From Fluviicola sp. (GTDB lineage: Bacteria > Bacteroidota > Bacteroidia > Flavobacteriales_D > Crocinitomicaceae), in assembly GCA_029866325.1 (NCBI GenBank), contig JARWZO010000029.1:172602-236601 (forward strand): 64,000 nucleotides of DNA, in the 5' to 3' direction. The notes below the pieces were generated by a model. That model had not been told where the DNA came from. It saw only the letters and a program-made list of their open reading frames with translations, and searched no databases. Positions 42,953-52,079 of the stretch are shown piece after piece (the first letter of the stretch is position 1; each line of letters opens with the position of its first letter). Made by a program: the position numbers and the translations under genes.

Positions 42953-45379
42953 TTATCTGTAAACTTGAACAAAGCCTTGTTTAGTTAGCTCTTCACCACT
43001 TTCCAGTTTGGCTTTAATGATGTAGAAATACGTTCCATCTTCAACGAAGTCACCACCTTTGGTTCTTCCGTCCCATCCGCCTGCAGGATCGCTGTATTCA
43101 TAAATCGTATGACCCCAACGATTGATAATGGTACATTCGAATTCACTCACACCTTCATATTCAACAAAGAATATGTTATTTCCTGTCAAAGAACTTAGTG
43201 TGATGATATTTGGTACCTGAATGTCGCACACTTTAGTGCCAATTGTTGCTGTGTCGGAGTGCGAGTAACATTCATTGCTGGCTGTAACGATGTAATTTCC
43301 TGCACTTGCTACCGCAATAGACGGTCCTGATTCTCCGGTGCTCCAGATGTAATTCAGAATACTCGGTTGTTGCGAAGCATTGATCACATAGCTTGCGCCA
43401 ACACAAATGATGGTATCTAAAACCTGTGTATACACTCCCGCCGGATAATAAATCTCAGCCGTAAGCACCGTACCACAAGCATTATCCGTAAAGGTGACTG
43501 TATATGTTCCAGGAACAGTAGTCCAAATAGAAGGATTCAGCACATTAGCAGAAGGGCTAAAGTGAATGCATGTATCTGCAGCCGACCAAACTCCACCATT
43601 GAAAGCAGTAGTTCCCTGTACGTTGAAATTCTGGAAACAAGCAAGTGTATCGGAGAAGATTGTTGGTTGTGGAAGCGTGTACAATATTACAGTAGTATCA
43701 TAGCTACAACCGAAATCATCTGTTACGTTGTAGGTGTAACCATGTGCCCCCGGAGTTGTTGGAATAACAACAATTGCGGTATCACTCTGACCTGAAACAA
43801 TGGTCGGATCATTAGACCAGAAATCGGAAACGACCACGTTTTGGTAACCTGCCAATCCCGGTTGCAATGACGGATCGAAGTACAATCCCCATTCAAAGAT
43901 ATATCCGTCATCAATTCCAAGATTATCCTGAACAATAATTGTCCAGTTACCATTTACAGGACATCCGATAAAATCATTGAAGTTTCCATCAGGTAAATAA
44001 ACACCGTTCGGATTCATGGATTGGTTACCAGGAGTTACCGTTGTAGGCACTGTATTACCCGCTGCTAATTCAGCACCCATGGTTTGGAAGTCATTGAATA
44101 AAGTCGAGAAGCAATATGTCCAACCGATTCCGGGAACACCGTTACCGTTAATATCATCAGCATCGCCGAGGTAAGTACCGCCGCCGCCAAAACCACCGGC
44201 TATAAATCCGGGATTGTAAGAGTTTACCAACGAAACCGTTGTACCGTTCGGACATTGCAATGCAATTTCGAGGTCACCCAAGTAAGTATGTTCCATGGTG
44301 ATGCACACTTGATTCAAATCGGTTCCATTTGTAATGGTTGCGCCATTCGGGAAACCTGTTATGGAAACCGGAGCTTGGTATTGTGCTCCTGAACCATCAG
44401 GTAAGTACGTTAATCCGGCAAAAGCTCCACCAAGATTAAACTCTCCACCCGGAATTACCGTTCCAACGGTATCAGTTGGTGTAACACCTCCGATAAGCTC
44501 AGTTTGCTGACCCAAACAAACGGTATCTTCTAATGGACCTGTTCCTGCAAAGATCGGCAAGATACTTACCCTCACTTTCGAAACAATTCGATACGATTGC
44601 GGGAAAATGTCTGTTATTTTCAAATCGACCAAGAAGCCATTCCGAGTTGGTGGAACGAACCAAATAGAATCGTTATTTGGAAAACTCATTCCCGCACCAC
44701 TAATGTTCCAATCATAAACAACATTTGTGAGGTTTTGAGAATATCCGTAACCGGTGTTTTCCATTGAATAAGGGAACAACGGTGTTGCGACCAATAATAT
44801 ACTATCTCCCAAACACACATCCACAAACCCTGTATCCAATGGACTCATCTCGTTAGTAGAACCATTGTTTACATAGGCTTCCATGTGCGCTTCAAACGGC
44901 TGATTCGGGCTACCACAGGTAACATTACCAACCCAACCTGCAGCTTCATTGGCACCATCGGTAACAAACACAACTGTTAAACAACCTGTCGGATTGTTCC
45001 ATGTAGCTTGGTGTGTAAATCCGTTGGGATCAGTTCCGCTATTGTGAGCACCTAATAAAGGATACGTAGCATCCGGCCCGTCGAAAACATAAATGGTATC
45101 CGTAGGATCTACATTGAACGAAAACCCAGCATTGATTGCGAAAACGATGGTGGCCTTTGTACCCAAATTTAAATCGGGGCAAATAACGATGGTATCGTTG
45201 TAGTTGGGTCCGTAGTTCCCTGCGCCGCCTTGGTCGAACCAGTTTTGGGCCGAACCGTCGCTGTAAACATTACAGTCCATCGGAGCATTTTGAGGAAACC
45301 CTGGGTCTGACATAGAAAATTGTGACCAACCTGCGCAAGCAAGCATCAAGCTGATTCCGAGTAGTATAAAATTCTTCAT
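42953..45379 (-). CDS. T9SS type B (gliding-associated C-terminal) surface protein, copy 1
   Basis: This 808-aa protein has the same architecture as the copy at 40006-42447 and is strongly similar over its length: signal peptide (ending AGWSQ), CUB-like domain with DTIYVFDGPDATYPLLGAHN, P-type central domain (ICLDIEHSYIGD is here VCITMEHTYLGDLEIALQCP), PKD-like segments and the gliding-associated C-terminal domain ending LTKQGFVQVYR. Differences concentrate in the N-terminal and central loops. It is downstream of its small partner by 6 bases. It is separated from copy 2 by a strong terminator. Confidence 0.87.
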   Translation of the reverse strand: MKNFILLGISLMLACAGWSQFSMSDPGFPQNAPMDCNVYSDGSAQNWFDQGGAGNYGPNYNDTIVICPDLNLGTKATIVFAINAGFSFNVDPTDTIYVFDGPDATYPLLGAHNSGTDPNGFTHQATWNNPTGCLTVVFVTDGANEAAGWVGNVTCGSPNQPFEAHMEAYVNNGSTNEMSPLDTGFVDVCLGDSILLVATPLFPYSMENTGYGYSQNLTNVVYDWNISGAGMSFPNNDSIWFVPPTRNGFLVDLKITDIFPQSYRIVSKVRVSILPIFAGTGPLEDTVCLGQQTELIGGVTPTDTVGTVIPGGEFNLGGAFAGLTYLPDGSGAQYQAPVSITGFPNGATITNGTDLNQVCITMEHTYLGDLEIALQCPNGTTVSLVNSYNPGFIAGGFGGGGTYLGDADDINGNGVPGIGWTYCFSTLFNDFQTMGAELAAGNTVPTTVTPGNQSMNPNGVYLPDGNFNDFIGCPVNGNWTIIVQDNLGIDDGYIFEWGLYFDPSLQPGLAGYQNVVVSDFWSNDPTIVSGQSDTAIVVIPTTPGAHGYTYNVTDDFGCSYDTTVILYTLPQPTIFSDTLACFQNFNVQGTTAFNGGVWSAADTCIHFSPSANVLNPSIWTTVPGTYTVTFTDNACGTVLTAEIYYPAGVYTQVLDTIICVGASYVINASQQPSILNYIWSTGESGPSIAVASAGNYIVTASNECYSHSDTATIGTKVCDIQVPNIITLSSLTGNNIFFVEYEGVSEFECTIINRWGHTIYEYSDPAGGWDGRTKGGDFVEDGTYFYIIKAKLESGEELTKQGFVQVYR

Positions 45380-45385
45380 CTGCTC

Positions 45386-45760
45386 TTATTTAGTTGTTTT
45401 CATTTCTTGTTGAAGGATAAAAACCGATTTTACCATCAGCATTTTATCGGTTCCAGAGATTCGGAAATACTGATTTGCAGGAAGGATAGATAATCCCATT
45501 TTAATCGGGTCGATTAACTCGGCTTGTTCCATCGTTACTTCTCCATCCAGCTTCTTGGCTTCCTTGCCTTTCGGGAAGTCCATGATCGTACTACCGTGAG
45601 TTTTAGCAAATTCAAGCAATTTTGCATGTTCAGCAGGTGAACTAGTTGCAAGCTGCTCCATTGTTTGTACTTCTTTTGCGGTCTCTCTGATTTCTGTTTG
45701 CCCAAAGGAAAACGCTGAAAAAACAAAAACGGAGGAAACAAGTAAAGTAAATCTTTTCAT
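45386..45760 (-). CDS. Small exported partner protein, copy 1
   Basis: This 124-aa protein has a signal peptide (ending FSFGQ). The region KLLEFAKTHGSTIMDFPKG and the C-terminal block QYFRISGTDKMLMVKSVFIL match the small gene at 42457-42822. The N-terminal mature part is less conserved. Upstream regions of both small genes share a GTCTAA-type motif and a GCAACT block at a similar distance from the start, so regulation may be shared. Divergent from tktN. Confidence 0.75.
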   Translation of the reverse strand: MKRFTLLVSSVFVFSAFSFGQTEIRETAKEVQTMEQLATSSPAEHAKLLEFAKTHGSTIMDFPKGKEAKKLDGEVTMEQAELIDPIKMGLSILPANQYFRISGTDKMLMVKSVFILQQEMKTTK

Positions 45761-45862
45761 CTTGATCGGTTTTAAGCTTTAGACTAACAACTATTGTTAA
45801 AAGTTGCATCGTATCGTGTAAAACTAGTAAAAAAAAAATCGTTTTAGGAGGGATAATAAGTT

Positions 45863-45870
45863 TAGTTTTG
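45863..45870 (+). promoter_or_regulatory. -7 element of the tktN promoter
   Basis: TAGTTTTG matches TAnnTTTG, 23 bases before the tktN ATG. I see no clear -33 box at the proper distance. Confidence 0.6.
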
Positions 45871-45893
45871 TAGCGTCAAAATTTCAAATCCTT

Positions 45894-46736
45894 ATGGAAA
45901 TCCAACAATTAACAGCAATTGCCAGTCAAGTCAGAAGAGATATTTTACGCATGGTTTCAGGCGCCAATTCCGGACATCCTGGTGGATCGCTTGGCTGTGC
46001 CGATTTTTTAACCGTTTTGTACTTTGAAATGATGCATCATAACTCTGATTCGTTTTCAATGGACGGAAAGGGTGAAGATTTGTTCTTTCTATCTAACGGA
46101 CACATTTCTCCGGTTTGGTACAGTGTGTTGGCACGTTCAGGGTATTTCCCGGCTGATGAATTGGGAACTTTCCGTAAGTTGAATACACGTTTGCAAGGTC
46201 ATCCGAGTACTGATAAAAAACTACCGGGTGTGCGCATGGCTTCCGGTTCGTTGGGTCAAGGACTTTCGGTAGCCATCGGCGCTGCTCAAACCAAAAAGAT
46301 GAACAATGATCCATCAACGGTGTACACACTTCACGGTGACGGTGAATTGCAAGAAGGACAAATCTGGGAAGCGGCCATGTATGCGGCTGCCAATAAGGTA
46401 GATAATGTGATTGCTACTATCGATTATAACGGTCGACAAATAGACGGCGATGTGGATGAAGTATTGTCGCTGGGCAACTTAGCACAAAAGTGGCAAGCTT
46501 TTGGTTGGGAAGTTTTGGAAATGGACGGACACAACATTCCCGAAATCGTTGAAACGATGAATAAGGCAAAAAAAATGTTACAAAACGGTAAACCAATCGT
46601 TATCATCATGAAAACCGAAATGGGTCAAGGTGTTGATTTCATGATGGGTTCACATAAATGGCACGGTGTGGCACCAAATGCCGAGCAATTGGCAAATGCT
46701 TTGGGTCAACTGGAAGAAACGTTGGGAGATTATTAA
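45894..46736 (+). CDS. Transketolase, N-terminal subunit
   Basis: This 280-aa protein is the thiamine-diphosphate-binding half of a split transketolase, which moves two-carbon ketol units in the pentose phosphate pathway. It has SGANSGHPGGSLGCADFL, the phosphate-side HISPVWYSVLARSGYF, GSLGQGLSVAIGAA and the TPP motif GDGELQEGQIWEAAMYAAAN with IDYNGRQIDG. The partner subunit is encoded at 48104-49057, with one gene between. Such split enzymes occur in many bacteria and archaea. A -7 box lies just upstream. Confidence 0.93.
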   Translation: MEIQQLTAIASQVRRDILRMVSGANSGHPGGSLGCADFLTVLYFEMMHHNSDSFSMDGKGEDLFFLSNGHISPVWYSVLARSGYFPADELGTFRKLNTRLQGHPSTDKKLPGVRMASGSLGQGLSVAIGAAQTKKMNNDPSTVYTLHGDGELQEGQIWEAAMYAAANKVDNVIATIDYNGRQIDGDVDEVLSLGNLAQKWQAFGWEVLEMDGHNIPEIVETMNKAKKMLQNGKPIVIIMKTEMGQGVDFMMGSHKWHGVAPNAEQLANALGQLEETLGDY

Positions 46737-46740
46737 AAGT

Positions 46741-48096
46741 ATGAAAATAGTACGCGTTGTTAGTATATTCTTAGTGTTCTTCGCTTCAAAGGCGCAAGCA
46801 CAGGAATTGACACGCGTTTTATTCATTTTGGATGCTTCCAATAGTATGAATGCCAAATGGGGCGATGAATCCCGGATAGAATCGGCAAAAGAACTTTTGG
46901 CGAAAGCCGTAGATAGTTTGCGCGGTTCGGCTAATCTAGAAATCGCTTTACGTGTTTACGGACACCAATCACCCATTACGGCCACGTATCAGGATTGTAA
47001 CGATACCAAATTGGAAGTTCCATTTGGCAAAGACAACTATGATCGGATCAAAACCCGCATTAAATCGATTCTGGCAAAAGGAACCACTCCGATAGCACGC
47101 TCATTGGAAGCTGCAGCGGAAGATTTCCCTGATATGAATTCTAGAAACATCATCATTTTGATTACCGATGGTTTGGAAGCCTGTGACAACGATCCGTGCG
47201 TGATTGCCAAAAAACTGCACGATAAAGGTGTAAAAGTAACGCCATTCGTGATCGGTTTGGGTCTCGACCTTTCTTACTTGGAACAATTCAAATGCATCGG
47301 TAGTTATTCGGAGGCAGAAACCAAAGATGCGTTCAAAACCGTATTGAGTAATGTTATTTCGAAAGCATTGATCAATACTACGGTACAAATCAATCTGAAT
47401 AACATCAACGGCGTCCCGGTTGAAACGGATGTAACGATGCTCATGTATGAAGCGGGAACAAAACGTTTGGTGTATACATTCGAGCATACGATTAATCGTT
47501 TCGGAAATCCGGATACAGTAGTTATGGACCCGAATATCAAGTACGATATGGTGGTCAATACCATTCCGAAGGTCGAAGTAAAAAATATCGTGCTCAAAAA
47601 GAATACGCATAACACGATTGTTGCAAATACACCACAGGGATTCCTGCGATTCCGATTTACCAACGCAACCAAAGGTTATTCGATCACGGCACGCGTTACC
47701 CAAACAGCAACATCTCCTACCATTAATACCCAACAAATCGGTGGAACGGACAAATACATTGTCGGACAATATCAGGTTGAAATACTGACCTTACCGCGCA
47801 TTTACAAAACGGTTGATATTACCCAAAGCAGTACCACAACCATTGATATTGCTGCTCCGGGATTATTGAATTACTCGAGCGGAAAACCGATTGTAGGCCA
47901 ATTATTCGTTGTAAAAGAAGACGGAGCTATCGAGTGGGTCTGCAACCTAGATGGCAATTCACTTTCGGGTTCATGGAACCTGCAACCGGGCAATTATCGC
48001 ATTGTTTACCGACAGAAACACTTGAAACTCACGACTTATACAATGGAGAAGAATTTCAAAATCACCTCCAATAAAACAACACCCATAAATTTATAA
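46741..48096 (+). CDS. Secreted von Willebrand factor A domain protein
   Basis: This 451-aa protein starts at 46741 ([20 protein letters not shown], a signal peptide) rather than at the longer frame from 46666, which lies inside tktN. The VWA domain (about 24-200) has an intact MIDAS: D31-A-S-N-S, then [16 protein letters not shown] and [12 protein letters not shown]. The C-terminal half is beta-rich with several Ig-like modules. VWA domains bind divalent metal and partner proteins. The gene is inserted between the two halves of transketolase, 4 bases after tktN and 7 before tktC, so it is transcribed with them. The reason is not clear. Confidence 0.88.
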   Translation: MKIVRVVSIFLVFFASKAQAQELTRVLFILDASNSMNAKWGDESRIESAKELLAKAVDSLRGSANLEIALRVYGHQSPITATYQDCNDTKLEVPFGKDNYDRIKTRIKSILAKGTTPIARSLEAAAEDFPDMNSRNIIILITDGLEACDNDPCVIAKKLHDKGVKVTPFVIGLGLDLSYLEQFKCIGSYSEAETKDAFKTVLSNVISKALINTTVQINLNNINGVPVETDVTMLMYEAGTKRLVYTFEHTINRFGNPDTVVMDPNIKYDMVVNTIPKVEVKNIVLKKNTHNTIVANTPQGFLRFRFTNATKGYSITARVTQTATSPTINTQQIGGTDKYIVGQYQVEILTLPRIYKTVDITQSSTTTIDIAAPGLLNYSSGKPIVGQLFVVKEDGAIEWVCNLDGNSLSGSWNLQPGNYRIVYRQKHLKLTTYTMEKNFKITSNKTTPINL

Positions 48097-48103
48097 TACG
48101 GCA

Positions 48104-49057
48104 ATGAAGCAATTTGAAATCTTAGGAAAGAAAGACACACGATCAGGATTCGGTGAAGGTTTGTTAGAATTAGGAAGAACCAATCCGGATGTAGTCGGTC
48201 TCTGTGCAGATTTAACCGGATCACTCAAAATGGATGCTTTTCAGAAAGAGTTTTCGGAGCGTTTCTTTCAAGTTGGAATTGCTGAGGCAAATATGATCGG
48301 TATGGCGGCGGGAATGACGATTGGAGGGAAAATTCCTTATACCGGAACATTCGCCAATTTTTCCACCGGACGTGTATACGATCAGATTCGTCAGTCGGTA
48401 GCCTATTCCAAGAAAAACGTGAAGATTTGTGCTTCGCATGCCGGCTTGACCTTAGGTGAAGATGGTGCAACTCACCAGATTTTGGAAGATATCGGTATGA
48501 TGCGTATGTTGCCGAATATGACTGTAATTGTTCCGGCAGATTTTAACCAAACAAAACAAGCTACTATTGCTATTTCGAAACTGGATGGTCCTGTTTACTT
48601 GCGTTTCGGTCGTCCTGTAGTTCCGATTTTCGTTCAACCCGATGCCGATTTTGTAATTGGTAAAGCCGATGTATTGTCGGAAGGAACAGACGTTACCATT
48701 ATCGCTTGCGGGCATTTAGTATGGAAATCCATCGAAGCAGCAACCGAATTGGCGAAGCAAGGAATCAGTGCAGAAATAATAAATATGCACACGATTAAAC
48801 CTTTAGACGAAAAAGCAATCTTAGACTCAGTGCGCAAAACACGTTGCGTGGTTACTGCCGAAGAGCACATGCTCAACGGTGGTTTGGGTGAAGCAGTTTC
48901 TCAAGTATTGACGCGCCACTTACCTACTCCGCAAGAGTATGTGGGTGTAAACGATACCTTCGGAGAATCAGGAACACCTGACGAGTTGATGACCAAATAC
49001 GGTCTCGACGCCATAGACGTGATCAACGCTGTAAAACGAGTGATTCAACGAAAATAA
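48104..49057 (+). CDS. Transketolase, C-terminal subunit
   Basis: This 317-aa protein is the pyrimidine-binding and C-terminal half of transketolase: [60 protein letters not shown] and [20 protein letters not shown], with the C-terminal domain [18 protein letters not shown]. With the tktN product it should form one active enzyme. The gene is followed by the sigma factor gene after 4 bases, so the whole block is one operon. Confidence 0.93.
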   Translation: MKQFEILGKKDTRSGFGEGLLELGRTNPDVVGLCADLTGSLKMDAFQKEFSERFFQVGIAEANMIGMAAGMTIGGKIPYTGTFANFSTGRVYDQIRQSVAYSKKNVKICASHAGLTLGEDGATHQILEDIGMMRMLPNMTVIVPADFNQTKQATIAISKLDGPVYLRFGRPVVPIFVQPDADFVIGKADVLSEGTDVTIIACGHLVWKSIEAATELAKQGISAEIINMHTIKPLDEKAILDSVRKTRCVVTAEEHMLNGGLGEAVSQVLTRHLPTPQEYVGVNDTFGESGTPDELMTKYGLDAIDVINAVKRVIQRK

Positions 49058-49061
49058 ACAG

Positions 49062-49628
49062 ATGCAACAAGAAATTCCCGATGAAGCAACTATTGTAACG
49101 TATCTTCATCGGGAAGATGCATCAGCACGCATTGCATTGGGTTGGATCATCGACCTGCATAGCAAACGACTTTATACCACCATTCGCCGCTGGGTAAAAA
49201 CCCACGAAGATACCAATGACGTTATTCAGGAAGTTTTTCTAAAAATTTGGAAAAACAGGCATCAGTTTCAGGGAAACAGCGCTTTGTTCTCTTGGATCTA
49301 CCGCATTTCCTACAATGAAGCCATGCAGTTTCTGAAAAAAGAACAGCGTCATTACAGTGTTGATTTGGATGCGCCATTGGTCGAATTTCAGCACTCGTCG
49401 CTGCATTTCGGTAAAATCACCCCTGATGAGATTTCAACCTGGCTGATGGAAGCTGTAGAAACTTTACCCGAAAAACAACGCTTCATTTTTGAACACAAGT
49501 ATTTCGACGATCTGAAATACGAGGAAATTGCCCTACTCACAGGCGGCACAGTTGGCGGATTAAAAGCCAATTACTTTCATGCGGTGAAAAAAATTGAAGA
49601 ATATTTAAAAACGAAATTAAACCATTGA
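49062..49628 (+). CDS. ECF-type RNA polymerase sigma factor
   Basis: This 188-aa sigma-70 family protein shows region 2 as DTNDVIQEVFLKIWKN and FSWIYRISYNEAMQFLKKE, and region 4 as VETLPEKQRFIFEHKYFDDL then KYEEIALLTGGTVGGLKANY. It starts 4 bases after tktC and is followed by a putative anti-sigma gene 22 bases on and a Spy-like periplasmic gene. The trio is a common envelope-stress set in Bacteroidota. Target promoters are unknown. Confidence 0.9.
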   Translation: MQQEIPDEATIVTYLHREDASARIALGWIIDLHSKRLYTTIRRWVKTHEDTNDVIQEVFLKIWKNRHQFQGNSALFSWIYRISYNEAMQFLKKEQRHYSVDLDAPLVEFQHSSLHFGKITPDEISTWLMEAVETLPEKQRFIFEHKYFDDLKYEEIALLTGGTVGGLKANYFHAVKKIEEYLKTKLNH

Positions 49629-49650
49629 TTCATACACTCATCTTAAGAAC

Positions 49651-50166
49651 GTGAATACGAACGAACAACATATCATTGATGAACTGAAAAAAGGAACAAC
49701 TCCGGTTCCTGCTGACAATTACTTTGCACAATTGAAACAAGGTATTTTTGATCGTCTGGAACCAACGGTAAAAATGGTGCCTCTTTACAGAAAACCGTGG
49801 TTCATCACAACAGTTGCAGCCAGTATTACACTTATTGTATCAGTAACCTTCCTGTTTGACGGAAACGAAACTCCGAAACCGGCAGTCGCCGAGGTAGATT
49901 GGAACAGCGTTTCGCGCGATGAAATACTAGCTTACATTGACGATAACATCGATGAATTTGAAGCTGAAACCATTGCTCAACACCTGGATTCCATTCCGAA
50001 TTGGACTGTAACATCGGTTGGAGTTGAAGAAATAACTTACCGTGCGGTGAAAAGTAAAAAAGAAGAGAAATACGATGAATTGTTCAAAGACATTGACAAA
50101 CAAGATATTCTGAAATACCTCGAGGAAGAAGAAATTGAGTTGGATGAGGAAATGTTGGATAGCTAG
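49651..50166 (+). CDS. Putative anti-sigma factor, single-pass membrane protein
   Basis: This 171-aa protein begins with a GTG codon, as no ATG is available nearby. It has a short cytoplasmic N-terminus, one membrane segment near residues 50-67 (FITTVAASITLIVSVTFLF), and an acidic periplasmic part ending EEEEIELDEEMLDS. Position directly after the sigma gene and single-pass topology suggest an anti-sigma factor; no zinc-binding ASD motif (HxxxCxxC) is present, so the assignment rests on context. Confidence 0.7.
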   Translation: MNTNEQHIIDELKKGTTPVPADNYFAQLKQGIFDRLEPTVKMVPLYRKPWFITTVAASITLIVSVTFLFDGNETPKPAVAEVDWNSVSRDEILAYIDDNIDEFEAETIAQHLDSIPNWTVTSVGVEEITYRAVKSKKEEKYDELFKDIDKQDILKYLEEEEIELDEEMLDS

Positions 50167-50197
50167 GCCTTTCGACTTCACTTCGTTTCGCTCAATA

Positions 50198-50234
50198 CGG
50201 GGAACTGGGAAATTGGGGAACTGGGGAACTGGGA
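50198..50234. repeat. GGGGAACTGG tandem repeat
   Basis: Three or more units of GGGGAACTGGGAA or GGGGAACT are repeated between the anti-sigma gene and the Spy-like gene. It adds nothing obvious to regulation. Confidence 0.7.
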
Positions 50235-50270
50235 GCAAAAAGTATAAATCAATTATTAAATAAAACAATC

Positions 50271-50798
50271 ATGAAAACCATTCGATTAACTGTACTTGGA
50301 TTATTGTTGTTGGCACCGATTACGTTGGTGGCACAGACCGATAAAAAACCAACGAAAGAAGAAAAAGAAATCAAGGAAAAAGAACGCGATGAGAAAATCG
50401 ATAAATTAAAAATCGGCTTTATCACTACAGAATTGGCGCTTACGACCGAGGAAGCTGAAAAATTCTGGCCTGTTTACAATGAATTGGAGACGAAAGTCAA
50501 AGAATTGCGCAAAGCCAACCGGAAATTGGAAAAAGAGGTGGACGAAGGTTATGATGCCTTGACCAACGAAGATGCCAAAAAGAAAATGGCAACGCTTTTT
50601 GAAAACGACGAAAAAGAAGTAGCACTCAAAAAGGAGTATACTGAAAAAATTTCCAAGATTATCGGCGAGAAACGATCATTAAAACTCTTAAGTTTGGAGC
50701 ACGAATTTAAGCGGGAATTGTTGGATCGACTCAAAGAACAAGGTCCACCGCCGCCACGTGAGAATCAAGGACAACGAAATCATCATGACAGAGAATAA
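50271..50798 (+). CDS. Spy/LTXXQ-like periplasmic protein
   Basis: This 175-aa protein has a signal peptide (ending TLVAQ). The mature part is highly charged and helical (EKEIKEKERDEKIDKLKIGF, LALTTEEAEKFWPVYNELET), with the LTTEEAEKFWPVYNELE feature of Spy/CpxP-like helical chaperones, and ends in a Pro-rich PPPPREN tail. It likely senses or tolerates envelope stress together with the sigma and anti-sigma pair; this is inference. It overlaps the aminotransferase start by 14 nt. Confidence 0.82.
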   Translation: MKTIRLTVLGLLLLAPITLVAQTDKKPTKEEKEIKEKERDEKIDKLKIGFITTELALTTEEAEKFWPVYNELETKVKELRKANRKLEKEVDEGYDALTNEDAKKKMATLFENDEKEVALKKEYTEKISKIIGEKRSLKLLSLEHEFKRELLDRLKEQGPPPPRENQGQRNHHDRE

Positions 50799-51981
50799 GC
50801 ACGATTTTTTACACTTATTAGGACAAACAAATCCCTTCCCTTACCTCATTGAGGTAGCCAAGGCGGAAGGGATTTTTATTTACGACAAAAGCGGAAAACG
50901 CTACATGGATATGATTGCCGGAGTGGCTGTCAATAACATCGGACATCGGCATCCGTTGGTCATTCAACGTATTCAGGAACAGTTGGATAAATACTTACAC
51001 GTAATGGTTTACGGAGAATTTATACAGGATGCTTCGGTTGAAATGGCGCGAGCTCTGAACCGGGTTCTCCCCGACTCCTTGAATTGCGTATATCCTGTAA
51101 ATTCAGGAACCGAAGCCAACGAAGCCGCCTTAAAACTAGCCAAACGTGTTACCGGTAGAACGCAACTTATTGGTTGCAAAGGTTCGTATCACGGCAATAC
51201 ACACGGTTCCATGAGCGTTTCCTCCAACGAAGCCAAAAAAATTGCGTTTCGTCCGCTCCTACCAGATGTCGATTTTATCCGTCACAATGAAATCGCAGAT
51301 CTTTCGCGCATTACCAAACGAACAGCAGCCGTCATTATTGAACCGATTCAGGGTGACGCAGGTGTTCGACAAGCTTCTACTGCTTATTTAAAAGCCTTAC
51401 GTCAGCGCTGCGATGAGGTGGGAGCTTTCCTGATTTTCGATGAAATTCAATGCGGAATGGGTCGCGCCGGAAAATTATTCGCTTTTGAGCACAGCGGCGT
51501 GGTTCCAGATGTCTTAACACTAGGAAAAGCATTGGGCGGAGGCATGCCAATCGGCGCATTTATAGCGCGTTATGAGCACATGCAAGAATTGACTCATCAA
51601 CCCATGTTGGGACACATTACCACATTTGGCGGACATCCTGTAATCGCGGCAGCAGCTTGGGCTACACTTGACGTTTTCGCTACGGAAATTGACTTTGGCT
51701 TGGTAGAAGAAAACGGTCAATTATTAGAAAAGATGCTTTCGGAAATTGATGAAATCAAGGAAATTCGTCGCGTCGGAATGATGTTTGCCTGTGACATGGA
51801 ATCGTTTGAACGCGTTGAGAAAGTCGTGAATCGTTGTTTGGAACTAGGCTTGATCAGCTTTTGGTTTTTATCGCATCCTTATAGTTTCAGGCTTTCGCCT
51901 CCGTTGACGATTTCGCGGGAAGAAGTTGAAGAAGCGGGAAGGATTATTCAGAGGGCGGTTAGAGAGACTTCAGTTTTATAA
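50785..51981 (+). CDS. Class III PLP-dependent aminotransferase
   Basis: The enzyme of about 398 aa belongs to the class III (ornithine/acetylornithine-type) family and transfers an amino group to 2-oxoglutarate. The start at 50785 (MTENKHDF) is preferred over the GTG at 50758. Motifs are VNSGTEANEAALKLAKRVTG, FLIFDEIQCGMGRAGKLFAF and the PLP lysine in LTLGKALGGGMPIGAF. Neighbours do not identify the pathway, so the amino donor remains open. Confidence 0.88.
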   Translation: MTENKHDFLHLLGQTNPFPYLIEVAKAEGIFIYDKSGKRYMDMIAGVAVNNIGHRHPLVIQRIQEQLDKYLHVMVYGEFIQDASVEMARALNRVLPDSLNCVYPVNSGTEANEAALKLAKRVTGRTQLIGCKGSYHGNTHGSMSVSSNEAKKIAFRPLLPDVDFIRHNEIADLSRITKRTAAVIIEPIQGDAGVRQASTAYLKALRQRCDEVGAFLIFDEIQCGMGRAGKLFAFEHSGVVPDVLTLGKALGGGMPIGAFIARYEHMQELTHQPMLGHITTFGGHPVIAAAAWATLDVFATEIDFGLVEENGQLLEKMLSEIDEIKEIRRVGMMFACDMESFERVEKVVNRCLELGLISFWFLSHPYSFRLSPPLTISREEVEEAGRIIQRAVRETSVL

Positions 51982-52078
51982 GTTTAGTGAGTTCTTGAGT
52001 TTTTGAGTTGGTAAGTTTTTAAGTTGGTGAGTTTTGTCAGTTTGTTCTTCAACCAAGAAACTCAAAAAATGACTAACT
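51980..52078. repeat. AAGTTTTTGAGTT-type repeat
   Basis: Repeats of AGTTTTTGAGTTGGTAAG and related units lie between the convergent ends of the aminotransferase gene and a GldM-like gene, with a partial inverted repeat (GTTCTTGAGTTTTTG against AGAAACTCAAAAAATG). The same repeat type occurs at 21325-21405. Confidence 0.8.
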
Positions 52079-52079
52079 T

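Noticed and set aside
47101..47769. Minus-strand frame of 222 codons
   Set aside because: It overlaps the VWA gene, which has signal peptide, MIDAS motif and operon context; the antisense frame has none.
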